Origin: Adiantum capillus-veneris | Lineage: Eukaryota > Streptophyta > Polypodiopsida > Polypodiales > Pteridaceae | Direction of reading: 5' to 3' | Assembly: GCA_014529385.2 (NCBI GenBank) | Contig: CM043948.1 | Span: forward strand, 21,761,951-21,825,950 | Length of the DNA: 64,000 nt | Shown: positions 10,817-21,452 of the stretch, one piece after another | How the letters are laid out: every line of letters begins with the position of its first letter | Numbering within the stretch: the first letter of the stretch is position 1 | Notes under the pieces: generated by a model | The model's database searches: none | Told to the model about the DNA's origin: nothing | The model's input: only the letters and a program-made list of their open reading frames with translations | Translations under genes and position numbers: made by a program

Positions 10817-12949
10817 TCTGAGAGACAAAAATGCAAAAAATAGACCCGGTGGCCTCTACACCAAGACTATGCACAATGGCCTCATCATGGGAGGTACACA
10901 ATAGGGGCACCACCTAGCAAGATATGCGGCTAGGACGCATACATATACACAATGAAGCATGCCATGGAAAAAAATTTCAAGATCCACGCCCAAATGTGGA
11001 ATGGGGTGGTCGGAGAATAAGGTGAGAGGAGTGGTGAGTGAGTGAGAATGGGCTTGCTACTCGTGCATGTTAGTAAGGAAGATAATGAGGTAGGGGAAAC
11101 ATGCGAGTATGCTCACTTCTCATACAAGAGGTGGCGAATCTGCACACCTCAAGATGCAAGTAGCAAGATGATAGGAATATGAGAGGAAGAGAGTGTGTGT
11201 GTGTGTATGGTGGCGAATTTGCACACCTTAACATAAACATAAAAAATGGCAAGGAACAAGCATATACCATACTCACAATAAAATGTATCCAAAGCGACAC
11301 AAGGTATGGCACCAAGATGGAGTGTGTTGATTGCTTGCAAAAGATGAATACAATAGGTAGCATATGGCAAGAAGATGAGAAGGGAACAAGATCGTAGGAG
11401 GCATAATGGAGAGATGGGAGTTGATGGCGAGGAATATCATGAGTCTGTCCACCCTTCTTCTTCTTGAAATTGTGCCTTTAACCCTTAATTACAAGTGGTG
11501 TGGAGGTATGGTGCTCATCTTTTGTGCATGGTGATGGTGATGGTGATGGTGTTGTGATTATGTGATTAGGGTTCATGCTACAAGCATGTAGCACAAGGGT
11601 GTGTATGGATAGGTGTGTGTGTGTGTGTATGTGTGTATCTCCCCTCACTTCCCTATTGAGCTCTCATGGCCTCCTTATATAGGGTAGGAGGGGAGGATTT
11701 AGCAATATTTCTAATTGAGGTGAGTGTCCCACTCTGGTGACTAGGAAAATGGGGTGCATGTGACTGTGGCTCCCATCTTGTCTCCTCATTATTTGAAATA
11801 CCAAAGTCAATAGAGAGAGAAGAAGAGAGAATGTGGGTAGGATGTAGAGGATAGGAGATATTTACAATAGTCTAGCTCTGGCTAGACATAAGCTTATTAG
11901 GGAGAGAAGAGAGAGGTAAGAAATTTACAAGAGAGGTTGTCGAAGGTGGATAGTTGTTGATGAGGATGGATCCTCCAAAAATGGTGATAGAATCACTCTA
12001 GACTTGCCAAGACCTCATTAAAAGAGCCTTGTCTCTTGTAATCATGCTTGAAGACTTGTAGAACCATAGCCATTCTAGAGGGAAGAAAAATGGGGATGGC
12101 CTGTGTCACCAGGTGGATAGTTGTTGATGAGGATGGATCCTCCAAAAATGGTGATAGAATCCCTCTAGACTTGCCAAGACCTCATTAAAAGAGCCTTGTC
12201 TCTTGTAATCATGCTTGAAGACTTGTAGAACCATAGCCATTCTAGAGGGAAGAAAACTGGGGATGGCCCGTGTCACCATTACACGAGAAAACTGGGGTCC
12301 ACCACAAAAATCATAGCTTCGCGTTGATAACTCCAAAAATTCTGAAACAATTTGAGCTAAAAGCTAAGCGCATGAGCTAAAAATTTCATGTTGAACACTT
12401 CTTCAGATTCGGGATTCTTCTCTATGAAAAAAATTCAGCCAAATAATGTATTATTTGTGGTTACAAAGGTCTTTTGGTGGTCCCCTTTGAGTGGACTTCT
12501 CTCTTGCCTTCAAGTGTAAGCTCCTTCATGTGTATGAAAACATGACCTAGAGTATTGAAAAGATTGGCAATCATCTAGATGGAGGTATTATTGAAATTTG
12601 AAAGTGGGGTTGAGGTTTGAAAATGAAAACTAGTGAATAAAATATTTGGTAGGGTGGAATAATATATATACATGAAAAATATATTAGAAAATACTAAAAA
12701 TATATAATGTAATTTAGAATATATATATATTTAATGCTTAAGGTCAAAAGAGAGATCAACAAAGAAAGCTTACTTATTTATGCTACATCGTGATTGATTA
12801 GCATAAGTCTTATTTATTTAATAAAAGCTAAAATGTTTGTGAAAAAGGGAAGAAAAATCAAAAGTAACTTATATAATAGAAAATATTTTTTGGTAAAAGG
12901 GCAAAAAATATATGGGGGTGTTCCCATGCATGGAAAAACTTGCCTCATT
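10817..12949 (-). repeat. Probable 3' LTR and flank of element H
   Basis: This gene-free stretch sits directly after the H integrase on the minus strand and is preceded by a purine tract (minus strand CTTAGGGGGAGGGC, about 12952-12965). Its start would be TGAGGCAAGTTTTTCC (12949 leftward). It has a promoter-like TATA (minus CCTATATAAGG, 11673-11683), A/T-rich U3 sequence (12590-12900) and CA/GT runs (11200, 11610). I cannot find a matching copy on the other side of H, so the left boundary near 10817 and the LTR identity are inferences. Confidence 0.5.
11944..12278. repeat. 167-bp tandem duplication
   Basis: Two nearly identical units, 11944-12110 and 12111-12278, both beginning AGGTGGATAGTTG and ending GTGTCACC. 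They differ by only a few bases (for example ATCACTC versus ATCCCTC), so the duplication is recent relative to the surrounding element. Confidence 0.9.
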
Positions 12950-12975
12950 AGCCCTCCCCCTAAGACTAGAGGTAT

Positions 12976-14310
12976 TCATGCCTCTAGCTCTGTACTAGAT
13001 TCTTCTTCAATTGAGGTGGAGGAGTCTCCCTCCTCAGGGATTTCCATCATAGGTGCTTGATCAAACCTCAAAAAGTATTGCTTCAACCTCCATCCATTGA
13101 CACGTGTTTTGTGGAGCCTACTATCTGTATCCATCAATCGGTAACTGCCATTGGCGTAGCGCTTTCTAATGACAAATGGCCCCTCCCATCTGGGTGAAAA
13201 ATTTTTATCCTTCCTAGTGTCAAATCTGTTATCATACCGTAGGACCAACATACCTTTCTTGAGACCTTTTGACCTAAGTCCCTTGTTGAAGGTAAGTCGA
13301 CGTTGCTCTGCCTGTGCTGCATAATAGTTGATAGCATCTTCTTTGTCTAGTTGAAGCCTCTCTAGATTAAGAATGTGGTTGTGGAGATGAGCATTAGGAC
13401 ATTCCACCTGCCCAGCTAGCACCTTGAGAATAGCCAATTGTACTTCAATGGGTAAAATGGCTTCCTTACCATACACCAAGTGATATGGTGTGAACCCAAG
13501 GGATGTGCGAAACGAAGTGCGATAAGCCCAAAGTGTAGCCATAAGATGCTTGTCCCAATCACTTTTGTGATTGTTTACATGTTTAGTGATGATTTTGTAG
13601 ATTATAACATTTACCTTTTCCACCAAACCATTGCATTGTGGGTAGTAGGGAGTTGAGTGTTGTCGTGAGATACCCAGCTTCTCCATCAGCTCTCCTACAA
13701 GGTCTCCTCTAAAACCTGGTCCCCTGTCAGAAATTATTTCAAGAGGAGTGCCAAAATGGCAAAAAATGTTTTCAAATACGAACTTAGCCGCTTCCTTAGC
13801 TGTAATCCGGGTGGTGGAAACTGCTTCAGCCCACCTAGTCATGTAGTCCACACCCATGATGATGTACAATTTACCTGATTGGCTCCTTGGCAAAGGCCCA
13901 ATAGCATCAATTCCCCATTTCTCAAATGGTCCATATGAGATTATAGGAGTCTGTGGCTCATATGTGAGCCTCCTATCGCCTACCTTTTGACATTCCTTGC
14001 ATGTTTTACACCAATGATGCACATCCCTATGTAGACTAGGCCATACAAACCCGGCTTGTAGAATCTTTCTACTAGTGATGTCAAGTGCAAAGTGTCCTCC
14101 GCAAACACCATCAAGGCAACTTGAAATGATTTCAGTGATCTCTCTAGAGAGAGGTACACGCCTAAGAATTTGATCCTTACCCTTGCAGTAGAGGTCATCA
14201 TTGATAAGGCGGTATTTTGTTGCCTTGCGCAAACCACTGCTTTTGGCCCTTAGTAAGATCTTGAGGACACTCTCTTGTGTCCAAGAAACACATGATGTTA
14301 GGCATAGCAT
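12976..14310 (-). pseudogene. Element H integrase
   Basis: A 444-aa open frame. A zinc-binding region lies near residues 65-105 (GVCGGHFALDITSRKIL, then CKTCKECQK); the first His expected before GVCGGH reads Leu (CLDGVCGGH). The catalytic core follows with D (WGIDAIGPLPRSQSG), D (ISDRGPGFRGDL) and E (CNGLVEKVNVII), so the active-site triad is present. The carboxyl domain carries the GPFVI-KRYANGSYRL type motif and ends in an acidic Glu/Ser tail. Its start is not the true start: in a full pol it would be fused to RNase H, whose frame overlaps at 14198-14310, implying a frameshift near 14220-14310. It is the final pol gene of H on the minus strand. It would insert cDNA into host DNA. Confidence 0.85.
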
Positions 14311-15094
14311 CGCTACCTTGGAAGAGAGACAGCTTCAACTTGATAGCACCCACCACTGAAACATCTTGCAGCTTCTCTCTAGCTAGAGCATCTGCTTCTT
14401 GATTTTCTGCTCGAGGGACATGATGTAATTGTACAACTTGAAATTTCTCTAAAAGTTCCTTAACTTTGCGCAAATGTCCTAGAAAGCTATGATTTTTACA
14501 AGCCCAAGTTCCTTGTATTTGTTTTATTAAAATCTTGGCATCACCAAATACATTTAACCGTTGAATGCCCTTTGTCAAACACCACTCTAACCCAAGAGTT
14601 AAGGCTGCATATTCTGCCTCATTGTTAGAGTGAGAATCCAAGAGATTCCCAATGGAGAAAACCTTATCCCCTTGCTCGTTGAAGATGACAATGCCTGTTG
14701 TAGCTTTGTCCACTTTTCTCTTGTAGGCTCCATCAAAGAAAAGAGAGTAAGCCTCCTCTACCTTAGGGACTTCCAACATAGGTGTAATCTCTTGATCATT
14801 TGGATTTATCTTTAGCTTCTTTTCATAGTTGCAATGAGTGAGAATACCTCCTAGACTGGACCTTGTGGAGTTCTCCACTTGCATTGTGTAGTCAAACTCT
14901 TGCAGCCTTGTGAGCCATTTGGAAATCCTAGAAGAAACATCCATGTGCTGCATTACATAAGGAAATACTTATTCCATTGTTAAGATTATGAATGGTCTAG
15001 AAAATAAATAAGAGCAAAATTTGGTGGTAGCAAACATTAATGCAAGCACCATGTGCTCCACTGCCGTGTATCCCTTTTCTGATGGAGTCATCAT
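14198..15094 (-). pseudogene. Element H dual RNase H region (degenerate RNH plus archaeal-type aRNH)
   Basis: The open frame 14198-14953 contains a second RNase H downstream of the usual one: SLFFDGAYKRK (first Asp), SHSNNEAEYAALTLGLEWCL (Glu), VFGDAKILIKQIQG (Asp) and PRAENQEADALARE (last Asp). This RNase H type, placed between the normal RNase H and integrase, is the mark of the plant Tat lineage. The normal RNase H is partly in 15094-14954 with frameshifts (MTPSEKGYTAVEHMVLAL, KWLTRLQEFDYTM) and has lost its first Asp (FSVNPSVGNDTLG). The enzyme removes template RNA during reverse transcription. Confidence 0.82.
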
Positions 15095-15855
15095 TCAACT
15101 AGAGAAGTAGATAGGACGCATGAAAGAAGTTTGAGGATCCTTTTGCATCAATACAACCCCAAGTGTGTCATTGCCCACACTAGGGTTTACAGAAAATGGC
15201 TCATCCCACTTTGGAGGTGCTATGGTGGGAAGTGAAGCTAGAATTTGTTTTACCTCATTGAATTGTTGTTCATTTTCTTCACTCCAAGTGAAGATCTCTT
15301 GATGGGTAACTTGTTGTAAAGGGAGAACCACTTGGGAGAGCAAGTGAATGAACTTACTCAAATACCTCACCTTTTGAAGAAAAGAGACCAATTGCTTTGT
15401 TGTGGTGGGAGAGGTCAAAGCCACCAAGGCTTGAACCTTGCTTGGGTCAGCTTCAATGCCTTTGGCCGAGATCACATGGCCAAGAAGAGTAACCTTGCTT
15501 TCACCAATGTGGCATTTCTCCACATTGAGTTGGCCACCCAAAGCTTGTAGCCTAGCTAGACCTTCATAAACTTTCTCCAAATGAAGAGAGCGAGAGCTAT
15601 AGATACAAAAGTCATCAATAAAAACACGGATTGATTTTCCAAAGAATGGCTGAAAAACAAATGTCACATATCGCTGAAAAGTGGCTGGAGCATTAGTGAG
15701 ACCAAAAGGCATAACTCTGTAAGAAAAACATCCCCATGGTGTGATGAAGGTTGTCTTCTTTTGATCTTCTTCAACGATACTAATTTGGAAGTAGCCTGAG
15801 TAGCCATCACATACCGTGTAGCGCTCATGTCCTGCTACCTCATTGAGTATCTCGT
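15095..15855 (-). pseudogene. Element H reverse transcriptase, carboxyl part
   Basis: On the minus strand the frame resumes after insertion C with EILNEVAGHERYTVCDGYSG, then YRVMPFGLTNAPATFQRY and the active site RVFIDDFCIYS, followed by the connection domain (EADPSKVQAL, KVRYLSKFIHLL) and the start of RNase H. The amino part lies at 25898-26100, on the other side of C. The polymerase Asp pair (FIDD) is intact. The codons for LPLPFQD and EILNEV flank the C insertion. Confidence 0.9.
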
Positions 15856-17868
15856 TGTCGAGAAATTTGCGGTCTTGCCAGGAAAGCACCGGGCTTATGG
15901 CTGTGAGAGTTTGTGAGAGAACTCAACAAAAACTATATGAAGGAGTTAAACCATAGATGCCATTAAGACTAGGGTTTGGAAAGAAGTGCAATCAAAGAAG
16001 ACTTACTCTTTCTCTCTTGCATTCACACACACAAAGAAAGAACGCAAAAGAGAATGTCAAAACAATACGAAGACGAAAACATCAAGGCTATGGTCATATC
16101 GTATCATGGGTAATATGAAAGGGTTAATGGATGAGTTAATGGCATTCAATCTTGGCTGACCAAATAGGCTACGAATTGTTCTTTGGAATTGTAGTTTTGT
16201 GCTTACCATAATATATATATTTTGTCTAGTGATTGGGATTAATTGTGTGTACAAATCCTCTTGGTTCATAGCAAGATAACTACGCTTACATCAAAAGAAA
16301 AATTATAGTCTATGAGAGGTAGTATGATGGGATCCGGTGATAGAAGTATTTCATTGAGCCTTTCAGGGCCAAAGAGAAACACTATACGTTGTTGAAAGTG
16401 TATTTTACGGCTAATCCATACGTTAATTCTAATAGATTGTACAGAGTGAAAGCGATAGAAATGATCATCATGTGGGTTATTCATCTAGGATAGTATGTGA
16501 GAAATGTAGATATGAGAGAAGTGAAGAGATGAGAATTTTCCCTCCCAAGCCCTATTCTTGCCCGTAGACAATAAGGATACTGCGGGGAGAGATGTACCTG
16601 TAGCAAAGAGAACCTAAAATTTGTAGAGAGGATGAATTACTAAGAGTGAGAGAGATAGATTTGGTTAAGGAGATAATATTATATATATATGTTGGATTAG
16701 AGATGAAAAAGAAAACAACAAGAAATCAAGAAAACATCAATGTAGAACACATCTTACTTGACAAACCCTTTGGCACCATTATTGATGGAGAGAGAAGAAG
16801 AGTGGATAATTCCACTTTGATTGATACACCACGTGCAAGACCTTCTTGGATTAGAGTTGATCTTCCAAGGTTAGCTTGTTGCAAGAATGGCTAGTCTCCC
16901 TCTAGGAGAAAGTGTAGGCTTGGGCTTATGTTAATGGCTAAGTACAATTAGGCATTACTGCGTACTCACTCCCTCAAGAATTCCTCTCATCAATGGCTTG
17001 AATGCTTGAGTTCCTTTCAAGGAAGAAGAGGTTCTCTTTTATAGGTGAAGGGAACCCCCAAGGGTTTACACAAGAAGAGAGGAGCCAGTGTGAATAGGAA
17101 TTGGAAAAGTTGGAAATGAGCTGTCCCTGCATGATGTGGGCAGACTGGGGTCCAGTATTTTGATCATATCTCCTCAACCGTGGCTCCAAATAAAAAAGTA
17201 AAAATATGGGCAAAAGATTCAGCTCATTAGCTACGATTTTCATTTTATAATCGTTTTCCAATTCGGATTGGAACCTTGTGTAAAAAATTCATCAAAATAG
17301 GGTCCATTTATGGCAGCAAAAGTCTTCATGTGGTCTCCTTAGCCTAGACTTTCATTTAATTCCAAAGGACACCTCATGCCATATGAAAGCATGACATTTC
17401 TCCTTGACAAAGTTTTGTAATCATGCTTGCAATAATGCATTAAAATAAGTGTATCTTTGAAATCATGCCACCTAGTGTCCCACTAGGATTTGATTCTCTC
17501 CTAGTAGTTATTTAAAAAGAAATATAAGAAAAGTATAAAAAATACATAGAATATATATATATTGGAGTTTACCCTAGATATAGGATCTAACTAGGGTGTG
17601 AGATGATAATGAAATAGTAGAAATAAAGAATCAATGCTTTTTGCCCCAAGTTAAAGAGGCGGAGCTATTGATGCTTTTCCCATAGTATTTTCTGATGGTA
17701 AAGTAAGGATATGTTACCCTTGAGAAAAATAATAGGATGAGATAGAAGGCTTATTATTGTACTTAAATATGCATATGTACACTATAGGAAATATAATTAT
17801 GTATCTAAAAAAATACAAGATAGATCTTGTAGCATGCGTTCCCACTATGTACGTGTCAAAGCACGACA
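15856..17868 (-). repeat. Element C 3' LTR
   Basis: Contains a minus-strand TATA box (CACCTATAAAAGAG, 17033-17046), simple TA runs, and short ORFs that recur identically in the other LTR and look non-coding. The promoter sits in a standard U3-R layout for the minus strand. Confidence 0.95.
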
Positions 17869-17882
17869 TCCACCCCCTCTAA
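17869..17882 (-). other. Element C polypurine tract
   Basis: Minus strand AGAGGGGGTGGA immediately before the 3' LTR; it primes plus-strand synthesis in this family. Confidence 0.85.
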
Positions 17883-18100
17883 ACCTGCACATCCTCCGGT
17901 ATGTGCCACATTGTCTCTTTGTAAGATTAGACCTCTTGTACATCTTCCTTGTCTTCTTCTTCACTGGATGATTCCAGAGCTTCATGTTCACCTTGATCTT
18001 CACCTGTGTTTTTCTCTTCTTCCTCATCCATATCTTCTAGATCATTGTCTCCTCTTCTCTTAAACATTTTAATCCTTTTTCCTGCAATGGGAATCTTTAC
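17883..18100 (-). other. Element C 3' untranslated region
   Basis: Only a short Lys/Arg-rich reading on the minus strand (17845-18027, extending into the LTR) and acidic readings in other frames. No supported gene. Confidence 0.5.
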
Positions 18101-18870
18101 TTATGTACCATCTAGTTCAGACAAGCTGTAAGTAGCATTTTCATGCACATGCTTTACAACATACGGTCCAAACCATCTTTTTGAGAACTTACGCATGACT
18201 GTGTGCTGGTTATCAAGGCTACTATCATACACTAAAACCCAGTCACCTTTGTCAATTGCTTTGCTCCTGAGTCGATGTCGCTTATCAAAATAGTCCTTGT
18301 TTTTCAACCTTGCATTTTTCAGTCGTTCTTTTGCAGCTTCAATGTCTCCAGGTCTTCTCTCTAGCTGCCTTATACGCAGTGCAAGGAGATCTTCCCTACT
18401 AAGCCCCTCTTGCCAAGGTAGTACATTCCATGTGGGAATTGTATCCTCAATCGGCATCACTGGCTTTTGACCATCATTAGCTCCGCAGGCATGTAGCCAG
18501 TTACTGAGCTATGTGTTGTACGATCAACCCATAAAGCATATGGTAACAATTTTGGCCACTCACCAACTCTTCCTTCGCAAGCCTTGGCCAAAGCTTTGAT
18601 GATAGGAGGATGCCCTCTTTCACTCTTTCCATTGCCTTCAGGGTTGTAAGATGTAGTAAGAGAAAGCTTGATCCCTAATCTAGAAAAGAACTCCCTTGCT
18701 TCTTCGGCATCCAGTTCACCTCGATCTGCAGTGATTTTTTCCACACAACCATAACGGCAAATCACCTCATCAAGAAGGAATTTGCACACAGCTTCTGTGG
18801 TCTTAGCTCTTAATGCTCTTCCTTCAACCTGGTTAGTTAGGTCCTCTCGTGCAAGAACCAAGTATCTCAT
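18101..18870 (-). pseudogene. Element C integrase core and carboxyl domain
   Basis: The frame continues directly from the preceding pol ORF after one in-frame TAG (18874-18876) and one codon. ORF 18457-18870 holds the core: ITADRGELDAEEAREFFSRL (second catalytic Asp) and YNPEGNGKSERGHPPIIKAL (catalytic Glu). The first Asp (WVVDLVTMPLGL) lies before the TAG. A frame change near 18458 leads to 18101-18460: SREDLLALRIRQLERRPGDI, DKGDWVLVYDSSLDNQH and WFGPYVVKHV, an SH3-like carboxyl domain. No chromodomain is seen. The LALRIRQLERRP segment recalls fungal Ty3/gypsy integrases as far as I remember that family. Confidence 0.82.
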
Positions 18871-18873
18871 CTG

Positions 18874-21384
18874 CTAGAGTCCTAAAGGCATTGTGACTAG
18901 ATCCACAACCCATTTATAGTGCATGGCTAGTGGATATGTAGGGTGCAATCCATCACGATGTCGAACATTTGAATACATTTGACAAGTTACACATGACTCT
19001 ACAAACTGAGATACATCTTTATACATACCCTTCCACCAGTATTTTTCTTTCAACTTGGAGAAGGTTGCCCACACACCCCTGTGTCCAGCCCATAGACTCT
19101 CATGAAACTCTTGCATGAGCTTTACTTGAGTCTCTTTTTTACATATAACCCGTTGTGGTGTAGCACCCTTTTGTTTAGGATGCTTCCATAAGTAACCATC
19201 CCTTAAAAAGTACCCATATGCTTTCCTGCGTATCCTCTTGAATTCTTGTTCAGACCAATCATCCTGTTTTGTTAGAGTACTCAAGTACCTTCCAATAGAA
19301 AGCCAATCACCTTCATAAAGATCTTTCAAGAACAATTCAAGTGAATTAGTCATGCAGACATTGTTACCTTTGACATGAGAGATAGAATAGAATTTTGTGC
19401 CTACATCATCTCCCTCATCAATCATTTGTGACTCATCTTCATACCTTGCCCTTGATAGCATATCTGTCATTGTATTGTCTTTACCTGCAATGTGCTTAAA
19501 CTCGGGATTTAAGGACTTAATGTAGGCAATCCACCGCAACATAGCAATGTCTGGTGTTGAGCAGCTTGTAATCATCCCAAGAAGTGGTAGACAATCTGTT
19601 TCTACAACCACGCATGCACCAATTAGGTACTCTTTCCCACTTTTCAAGGCTGTAACCATACCCCATAACTCTCTCTTTATCTGTGGATAGTTTCTTTGGC
19701 GAGCACTTAGTACCTTTGCTCCAAATCTTACCACATACTTGTGTCCTTCTTTGTCATCTTGCCCTATTGCCCATCCAATCCCTGTAGGACTGGTATCTAC
19801 TGTCACAATCACTGGCCTTTGACACTCATAGTCTACCTTTCTCAAAGTCGTTGTTGACTGGAGTAACTCCTTTAGCTTTTTCATGGATTTTACATGTGCT
19901 TCTGTCCATTTAAACTTTTGATTCTTTCTAAGCAGCTGATAAAGAGGATTAGCTACATGTGCATAATGTGGAATCCAAATAACATAGAAGACACATGCTC
20001 CCAGAAACCTTCTAACCTCAGTGATGCTAGTGCATGTTTCTTTCATTCTTTGGATGGCATCTATCTTTGATGGACAAGGTTTCCTACCATATGGCCCGCA
20101 CATGTGCCCCACAATGAGCACTTCTTTGACACCAAACATAGACTTTTTCCCTGACAATGTAAGATTCACTTCTTCCAACCTAGACAAAATTTTATCACAA
20201 TCATTTATGTGATTTACCACAAACCTGCGACATCCCTTGAGATCCAAAGCTTCATCTTTGTCACTTTCTTCACATCCTTTGATAGGCAAATCATCAATGA
20301 AAGGCATTGTGATTTGAGGAATAAAATCACGTAAGACCTTATTCATCCCATTCATCATATGTGCAACCGAGTTGGTTGCTCCCTGTGGCAAGGTACACAT
20401 CCTTACCAAACCCAAAGGTGTCCTCATGGTTGTCAAGTTTCTGCTTTCGATTGCAAGCTGAAATTGATCATACCCTGAGTAGAGATCCCCCATTGAGTAG
20501 ATTGCCCTCCCTGCAAACGCCTCCGCAAATTCATCCACAATTGGACCTGTTCCTACATTTCTAATTGTCACCTTGTTCACTGGTTGCATATCTTGGATGA
20601 AACGTAGAGAACCATTCTTCTTTGGAACTGTGAACCACCTGTTTGAGTATGGAGCACAAGAAGGCTCCAAGATTCCCATTTTGATTTTCTCATTCAGTAG
20701 CTCTACTAACTTTGGCAAATGAGCCTTTGGAACCGGAATAGGCCGCAAATTCCAAGGCACATGAGGTATTGTGAAAATTACCATAGGAGCTACAATATAA
20801 GGATCAACACATCCTATCTCATGTGGCTCAAATGCAAAAGCCTTACCATGCTTTGAAAGCATTTCTTTGAAGCACTTTGTCTCCTCCTGTGTTAGAAACT
20901 CCTTGCAACCAATCTGCAACTCTTGAAAGGACTCCTTTGTGCAAGTATGACCGATCTTTTTAGGATTCCGCAAACTTGGTTGTAAAGAAGCCTGTTCAAT
21001 CTTTTCCTTGTTGTTGGGTGGTAAGGGTGAAGCTACTGGTTTCACCTTCTTTGCTACACTCTTGTATTTAGTTTCAACATGGACTTGTGGGCCAACTGTT
21101 TGGCTTTCTTTAAAGGCTTCTATTACTTGATACATTTCCATAGAGCAAACTTCCACAACTTCATTTTCAAGATGCAAACTAGACCTCATTATAGCATCAA
21201 GCTCACCCATAGTATCTACAAAAGAAACTTGTTCACACAAACCCAAAACATTTTCAGTAGGCTTTAGCAACCCACTCTTTTTCATGCCTATTTGTACATT
21301 ATGCACATATTGCCTCTCATATCTCTTCAAATCTTCAAGTTTTGTAAAACATACTGATCCATTCCTTGTTACCAAGGAGCTCAT
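18874..21384 (-). CDS. Element C pol: RT, RNase H, integrase zinc domain
   Basis: An 836-aa ORF. RT lies at about residues 180-400 (WFTVPKKNGSLRFIQDMQPV, YSMGDLYSGYDQFQLAIESR, RTPLGLVRMCTLPQGATNS) with active site MPFIDDLPIKG. RNase H is at about 520-660 with its acidic residues in VTVDTSPTGIGWAIG, KRELWGMVTALKSG, VETDCLPLLG and KDNTMTDMLSRARYE. The integrase zinc region is at about 755-805 (ESLWAGHRGVW, ESCVTCQ). It ends at a TAG after the first catalytic Asp of integrase; the frame continues beyond. The amino 120 residues have no domain I recognise. It lies in a different frame from the gag-protease ORF, with an overlap of open frames around 21385-21460, so expression would need frameshifting unless an indel caused this. 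The RT signature differs from the FGLTNAP motif of other plant elements here. Confidence 0.9.
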   Translation of the reverse strand: MSSLVTRNGSVCFTKLEDLKRYERQYVHNVQIGMKKSGLLKPTENVLGLCEQVSFVDTMGELDAIMRSSLHLENEVVEVCSMEMYQVIEAFKESQTVGPQVHVETKYKSVAKKVKPVASPLPPNNKEKIEQASLQPSLRNPKKIGHTCTKESFQELQIGCKEFLTQEETKCFKEMLSKHGKAFAFEPHEIGCVDPYIVAPMVIFTIPHVPWNLRPIPVPKAHLPKLVELLNEKIKMGILEPSCAPYSNRWFTVPKKNGSLRFIQDMQPVNKVTIRNVGTGPIVDEFAEAFAGRAIYSMGDLYSGYDQFQLAIESRNLTTMRTPLGLVRMCTLPQGATNSVAHMMNGMNKVLRDFIPQITMPFIDDLPIKGCEESDKDEALDLKGCRRFVVNHINDCDKILSRLEEVNLTLSGKKSMFGVKEVLIVGHMCGPYGRKPCPSKIDAIQRMKETCTSITEVRRFLGACVFYVIWIPHYAHVANPLYQLLRKNQKFKWTEAHVKSMKKLKELLQSTTTLRKVDYECQRPVIVTVDTSPTGIGWAIGQDDKEGHKYVVRFGAKVLSARQRNYPQIKRELWGMVTALKSGKEYLIGACVVVETDCLPLLGMITSCSTPDIAMLRWIAYIKSLNPEFKHIAGKDNTMTDMLSRARYEDESQMIDEGDDVGTKFYSISHVKGNNVCMTNSLELFLKDLYEGDWLSIGRYLSTLTKQDDWSEQEFKRIRRKAYGYFLRDGYLWKHPKQKGATPQRVICKKETQVKLMQEFHESLWAGHRGVWATFSKLKEKYWWKGMYKDVSQFVESCVTCQMYSNVRHRDGLHPTYPLAMHYKWVVDLVTMPLGL

Positions 21385-21452
21385 CGAGAAAGTTTCACCT
21401 TTTTTTGGATCAAGCGAGACTCTTTTTCTTTCTGTACCACTACAATCCCGCT

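Noticed and set aside
16057-16894. Three ORFs of 70-82 aa in C's LTR, repeated at 24083-24920
   Set aside because: They recur only because the LTR is duplicated; they lie in the promoter-bearing LTR, on both strands, with no coding signal.
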